A stretch of 64,000 nt of DNA from positions 62,001 through 126,000 of the forward strand of contig JAUXZO010000010.1 in assembly GCA_030692685.1 (NCBI GenBank). The letters run 5' to 3'. Position 1 is the first letter of the stretch, and each line of letters starts with the position of its first letter. The stretch comes from Acidovorax sp. GTDB lineage: Bacteria; Pseudomonadota; Gammaproteobacteria; Burkholderiales; Burkholderiaceae_C. A program made the translations under genes and the position numbers. Below are positions 60,508 to 64,000 of this stretch, one piece after another. The notes under the pieces are model-generated. The model searched no databases, had not been told where the DNA came from, and saw only the letters and a list, made by a program, of their open reading frames with translations.

Positions 60508-62853
60508 ATGCCCCCCGCAGAACGCATATTCATCGCCGTCTGCATCTTTGCCTGCGCGCTGCTCTACGTCATGTCGCCATGGGCGCAAGACACCGGGGTG
60601 CAGCTTTTTCTGGACAACGCCTCCTGGACGTTGTCCATCAGCTTGGCGGCTTTTTTGGCGTGGCGTGGCCGCGTACAAGTGCCACCCGCCGAGCGTGGCT
60701 TGCACACCGGTTTGTTCACCGGCGCGTTGCTGATAGCCTTGGGGCAGATGGTGTGGAACCTGCAGGTAGCGTTGGACTGGAACCCTTTCCCCGCACCCGC
60801 CGACCTGCTTTTTCTGGCCGCGGGCCCGTTGTGGGCGTTTACCGTCATCCGTGCTGCTTTTGCCAGGTTGCCGCGCGACCGAACCTACCCCGCGGCGCTG
60901 GACTTTGGCGGGGCGGTGCTGGCGCTGGTGGCATTTACGCTCGTGATCTACCTGCCCTCGGGCGAGGTGCAGTCGCTGGCGGTGGGGGCCTTGCTGGTGT
61001 TGTACCCGGCGGGGTTTTTGACGGCGGCAGGTGTGACGGCCCTCGCGATTCCTACGGTGGGCGTGCGCATCACGCGCTCGCATGTGCTGGTGCTTCTGGG
61101 CATGTTTGGTTATGGCCTGAGCTGGATGCACTGGAACCTGCTGGTCATCAACAACACCGCCGTGCCCGGCAGCTGGTTCAACGCCACGTTCAGCCTGGCG
61201 GCGCTGGCTCTGGGCTGGGGCGCACGGTGGTTGCGTTTTGAGGTGTCTGGCGACGCGGCCTACCGCAGCCGGTGTGATCAGGTGATGAACTATGTGCCGC
61301 TGGTGTCGATGACGCTGGCGGCGACCACGCTGGCGCTGCTGTTCACCGCGGGCGATGGTCGCGAAGGCTTGCAGGTGTTGATTTTTGTGTGTTGCCTGCT
61401 GGTGTTGCTGCTGGCAGCGCTGCGCCAGGTCATTGTGGTGGGCCTGCTGCACCGCCTGCGCGCGGCCGAGGCCGCAGTGCTGCGCAACGAGGGGCAGCTG
61501 TACCAGCTGGCGCATTTCGATGCGCTCACGCGTTTGCCCAACCGCCGTTATTTTGAAGATGCGCTGGAGCGCGCTGTGGCCGAAGCATCGCGCCAGACGC
61601 AGTCGCCCGACCACTGCGTGGCCTTGCTGCTCATCGACCTGGACCATTTCAAGAGCGTGAACGAGACCTACGGCCACCGTGTGGGCGATGCGCTGCTGAG
61701 CGAGGCCGCCGCGCGCATCACCATCTTGCTGGCCGGGCAGGGCATGGTGTCGCGCCTGGCCAATGACCAGTTCACCGTGATGCTGCTGCGCCAGGCGTCG
61801 CGCACGCAATTGGCGCAGCTGGCCACGTCGCTGGTGGAGGGGCTGGCCCAGCCGTGGGAGCTGTCGGAGGTGGGCGCGCAATACATGGGCGCCAGCATTG
61901 GCATCAGCCTGTACCCGGACGACGCCGACAGCAGCCTGGAGCTGGTGCGCCACGCGCACTCGGCGCTGCACGCCACCAAAAGCGCGGGGCGGGGCTCGTA
62001 CCGCTTCTACATTGAAGAGTTCACGCGGATCACCCGGGGCCGGCTGGAGCTGCGCCGCCGTTTGCACAACGCGCTGCAGGGCGGCGAGTTCACCCTGGTC
62101 TACCAGCCGCAGCTGGACCACCTGCGCCAGACCGTAGGCGCCGAGGCGCTTCTGCGCTGGTCGGTGGACGGCAAGGCCGTGCCGCCCGATGAGTTCATTC
62201 CGCTGGCCGAAGAAAGCGGGCTCATCGTGCCGATAGGCCTGTGGGTGTTTGAGACCGCGTGCCAGCAGCTGGCGCAGTGGCGGGCCGAGGGCTGGCAGGT
62301 GCCTGTGGTGTCGGTCAACGTGTCCACCATCCAGCTGCGCGAGCCAGGCTTTGTACAGACGCTGCTTTCGGTGGCCGAACGCGCCGGTGTGCCGTCCGCC
62401 GCGCTGGTGCTGGAGATCACCGAGTCGCAGCTGCTCGACGAGTCGCTCTACGGCATTGCGCTGGATTTGAAGAATGCGGGGTTTGGCCTGTCCATCGATG
62501 ACTTTGGCACCGGGCATTCATCGCTCATCAAGCTGCGCAGGCTGCCGGTGGGCGAGCTCAAGATCGACAAGGTGTTTGTGCGAGACATCGTGCACGACGT
62601 GAACGACCGTGAGATCTGCGCCACCGTCAACGCGCTGGCCCGCACCCTGGGCTTGCAAGTGGTGGCCGAAGGGGTCGAGACCGAGGCGCAGTTTCAGCTG
62701 CTGGTCACAATGGGCTGCCAGCGGTTTCAGGGCTGGCTGTTTGCGCCGGCGCTGCCGCCTGCGCGGCTGGCCGAGCGCTGGCTGCAGCGGCACGATGCGC
62801 AAAATACTGCCTCAGCACTGATCGTTCCTGTCGCGGACCCGGATGTCGCCTGA
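60508..62853 (+). CDS. Membrane GGDEF/EAL protein with degenerate GGDEF site
   Basis: A 781-residue inner-membrane protein. The first 310 residues contain about eight to nine hydrophobic helices (a MASE-like integral sensor). The GGDEF domain reads [12 protein letters not shown] where active enzymes have RxGGDEF, so it is probably not a cyclase. The EAL domain is intact ([49 protein letters not shown]), pointing to a c-di-GMP phosphodiesterase, perhaps allosterically tuned by GTP bound at the altered GGDEF. ATG 60508 lacks a strong ribosome site. Confidence 0.9.
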   Translation: MPPAERIFIAVCIFACALLYVMSPWAQDTGVQLFLDNASWTLSISLAAFLAWRGRVQVPPAERGLHTGLFTGALLIALGQMVWNLQVALDWNPFPAPADLLFLAAGPLWAFTVIRAAFARLPRDRTYPAALDFGGAVLALVAFTLVIYLPSGEVQSLAVGALLVLYPAGFLTAAGVTALAIPTVGVRITRSHVLVLLGMFGYGLSWMHWNLLVINNTAVPGSWFNATFSLAALALGWGARWLRFEVSGDAAYRSRCDQVMNYVPLVSMTLAATTLALLFTAGDGREGLQVLIFVCCLLVLLLAALRQVIVVGLLHRLRAAEAAVLRNEGQLYQLAHFDALTRLPNRRYFEDALERAVAEASRQTQSPDHCVALLLIDLDHFKSVNETYGHRVGDALLSEAAARITILLAGQGMVSRLANDQFTVMLLRQASRTQLAQLATSLVEGLAQPWELSEVGAQYMGASIGISLYPDDADSSLELVRHAHSALHATKSAGRGSYRFYIEEFTRITRGRLELRRRLHNALQGGEFTLVYQPQLDHLRQTVGAEALLRWSVDGKAVPPDEFIPLAEESGLIVPIGLWVFETACQQLAQWRAEGWQVPVVSVNVSTIQLREPGFVQTLLSVAERAGVPSAALVLEITESQLLDESLYGIALDLKNAGFGLSIDDFGTGHSSLIKLRRLPVGELKIDKVFVRDIVHDVNDREICATVNALARTLGLQVVAEGVETEAQFQLLVTMGCQRFQGWLFAPALPPARLAERWLQRHDAQNTASALIVPVADPDVA

Positions 62854-64000
62854 CGCAAGCCCCGCCTCGTAGCGCCGCAACTCGTCGCGCACCACGGGCA
62901 GCAGAAAGTACAGGCCCACCACATTGGGCAGCGCCATCGCAAAAATCATGGCGTCTGAAAAGTCGATCACCGGGCCCAGCCCCATGCTGGCCCCCACCAC
63001 CACGCAGGTCAGAAACAGCAGCTTGAACACCATGCTCGTCACCACGTGGTCGCCCAGCAAGTAAGCCCAGGCCTGCAGCCCGTAGTACGACCAGGTGACC
63101 ATGGTGGAGAACGCGAACAGCACCACGGCCAGCGCCAGCACATACGGAAACCACCACACCGCGCTGGCAAAGGCGGCGGATGTCAGCGCCACGCCCCGCG
63201 CGTCTCCCGCTGCTGCGGTGAGCCCGTCCGCGTTGGCATGGCCGGTAACGATGATGACCAACGCCGTCACTGAGCAGATCACAACCGTGTCGATAAACGG
63301 CTCCAGTAGCGCGGCGTAGCCCTGGGACACGGGCTGGTCCGTTTGCACCGCTGAATGCGCAATGGCCGCCGAGCCCACCCCCGCCTCGTTGGAGAACGCT
63401 GCACGCTTGAAGCCCTGCACCATGGCGCCCAGCACACCGCCCGCCACACCCTCAGCAGAAAACGCGCCGTGCAGAATTTCCGCCGCTGCCCACGCCAACT
63501 GGTCGGCATGCAGCCCCAGCACCACCAGCCCCGCGCCCACGTAGGTGAAGGCCATGATGGGCACCACTGCCTCGGTCACCCGCGCAATCGAGCGGATACC
63601 GCCCAAAATCACAAGGCCCACCAGCGCTGCCAGCACGAGTCCGAACATCCAGCCCCGGCCTGCCAGCAGGCTGCTCGCGCCGCCGGTCACGCCCAGCACC
63701 TGCTGAAAGCTCTGGTTGGCCTGAAACATGTTGCCCCCGCCCAAGGCGCCGCCCACGCAGCACACCGCAAAAAACACCGCCAGCACCTTGCCCAGTACGG
63801 GGTGCCCGCACTCGGCCAGGCCTTTGGAGAGGTAGCGCATGGGCCCGCCGGAGACAGCACCGGTGACGGGGTCCACGTTGCGGTACTTCACGCCCAGCGT
63901 GACCTCGGTGAACTTGGACGCCATGCCCAGCAGCCCGGCCGCGATCATCCAGAACGTGGCGCCCGCGCCGCCCAGGCTGACCGCCACCGCCACACCCGCA
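62812..64000 (-). CDS. Sodium:alanine/glycine symporter, AGCS family (partial)
   Basis: The C-terminal part of an amino acid:cation symporter. The frame is open to the window edge, so its start lies beyond 64000. About 393 of an expected 450-490 residues are present. Diagnostic motifs include [35 protein letters not shown] and [11 protein letters not shown] near the start, [22 protein letters not shown] in the middle and [24 protein letters not shown] at the end. It should import alanine or glycine with sodium. It is convergent with the GGDEF/EAL gene; the coding regions overlap by about 40 bases. Confidence 0.92.
   Translation of the reverse strand, partial: AGVAVAVSLGGAGATFWMIAAGLLGMASKFTEVTLGVKYRNVDPVTGAVSGGPMRYLSKGLAECGHPVLGKVLAVFFAVCCVGGALGGGNMFQANQSFQQVLGVTGGASSLLAGRGWMFGLVLAALVGLVILGGIRSIARVTEAVVPIMAFTYVGAGLVVLGLHADQLAWAAAEILHGAFSAEGVAGGVLGAMVQGFKRAAFSNEAGVGSAAIAHSAVQTDQPVSQGYAALLEPFIDTVVICSVTALVIIVTGHANADGLTAAAGDARGVALTSAAFASAVWWFPYVLALAVVLFAFSTMVTWSYYGLQAWAYLLGDHVVTSMVFKLLFLTCVVVGASMGLGPVIDFSDAMIFAMALPNVVGLYFLLPVVRDELRRYEAGLASGDIRVRDRNDQC

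Noticed and set aside
60337..62517. 726-codon open frame on the minus strand
   Set aside because: Antisense to the GGDEF/EAL gene with low-complexity His/Gln/Arg composition.
60508..62853. Active diguanylate cyclase
   Set aside because: The GGDEF motif is replaced by ANDQF, so only the EAL activity is supported.

Overview
The window reads as a chromosomal segment of a GC-rich betaproteobacterium, most likely Burkholderiales, family Comamonadaceae (an Acidovorax-like organism). This is inferred from the protein families, from the gene orders msbA / tolB-pal-cpoB / tcdA and mltG-tmk-holB-pilZ-tatD, and from two short dispersed palindromic repeat families that recall intergenic repeats of that family. 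No search could be run, so the genus is an inference. Coding density is high. Apart from a small phage remnant beside a tRNA gene, I see no integrase, insertion sequence or CRISPR array.

Left part (1-24 kb): an AidB-like acyl-CoA dehydrogenase, a glutathione S-transferase and a short-chain dehydrogenase lead to an Ogt-type DNA alkyltransferase. A very large cyclic beta-1,2-glucan synthase (2917 codons) follows, preceded with almost no gap by an 80-residue membrane peptide and followed by two Crp/Fnr-type regulators. Then come a BON-domain lipoprotein candidate, two divergent diguanylate cyclases, a Bcr/CflA drug exporter, a KefC-like antiporter paired with a DUF72 protein, and an unidentified Cys-containing protein.

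Middle part (24-50.6 kb): a TPR hybrid histidine kinase, Tex, an HDOD protein, a patatin-like lipase, a GGDEF/EAL protein, an iron-type alcohol dehydrogenase, an exported hydratase-like protein, an esterase, a thioesterase-GNAT fusion, YgfZ, and the cluster mltG-tmk-holB-pilZ-tatD-ankyrin. MsbA is divergent from tolB-pal-cpoB-tcdA, which is followed by tRNA-Lys(TTT).

Right part (50.6-64 kb): just past the tRNA lies a decayed phage head-tail adaptor gene. Next, all on the minus strand, are an arsenic operon (GAPDH-arsJ-arsR-arsC-acr3) and an XRE-cupin regulator with a tabtoxin-resistance-like acetyltransferase. A perfect 16-bp inverted repeat abuts the XRE start codon. A second Acr3/BASS-type transporter sits upstream of the arsenic operon. 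The window ends with an HD-like protein, a MetQ-like binding protein, a membrane GGDEF/EAL protein with a degenerate GGDEF site, and the C-terminal part of a sodium:alanine symporter.

Themes: cyclic-di-GMP signalling is dense (four GGDEF/EAL proteins, plus PilZ and HDOD proteins). Arsenic resistance combines two chemistries: reduction with arsenite efflux, and the ArsJ/GAPDH arsenate route. The most noteworthy items are palindromic repeats that sit inside open reading frames and are translated, the phage fossil at tRNA-Lys, the palindrome-controlled XRE-cupin/GNAT pair, the thioesterase-acetyltransferase fusion and the exported hydratase.
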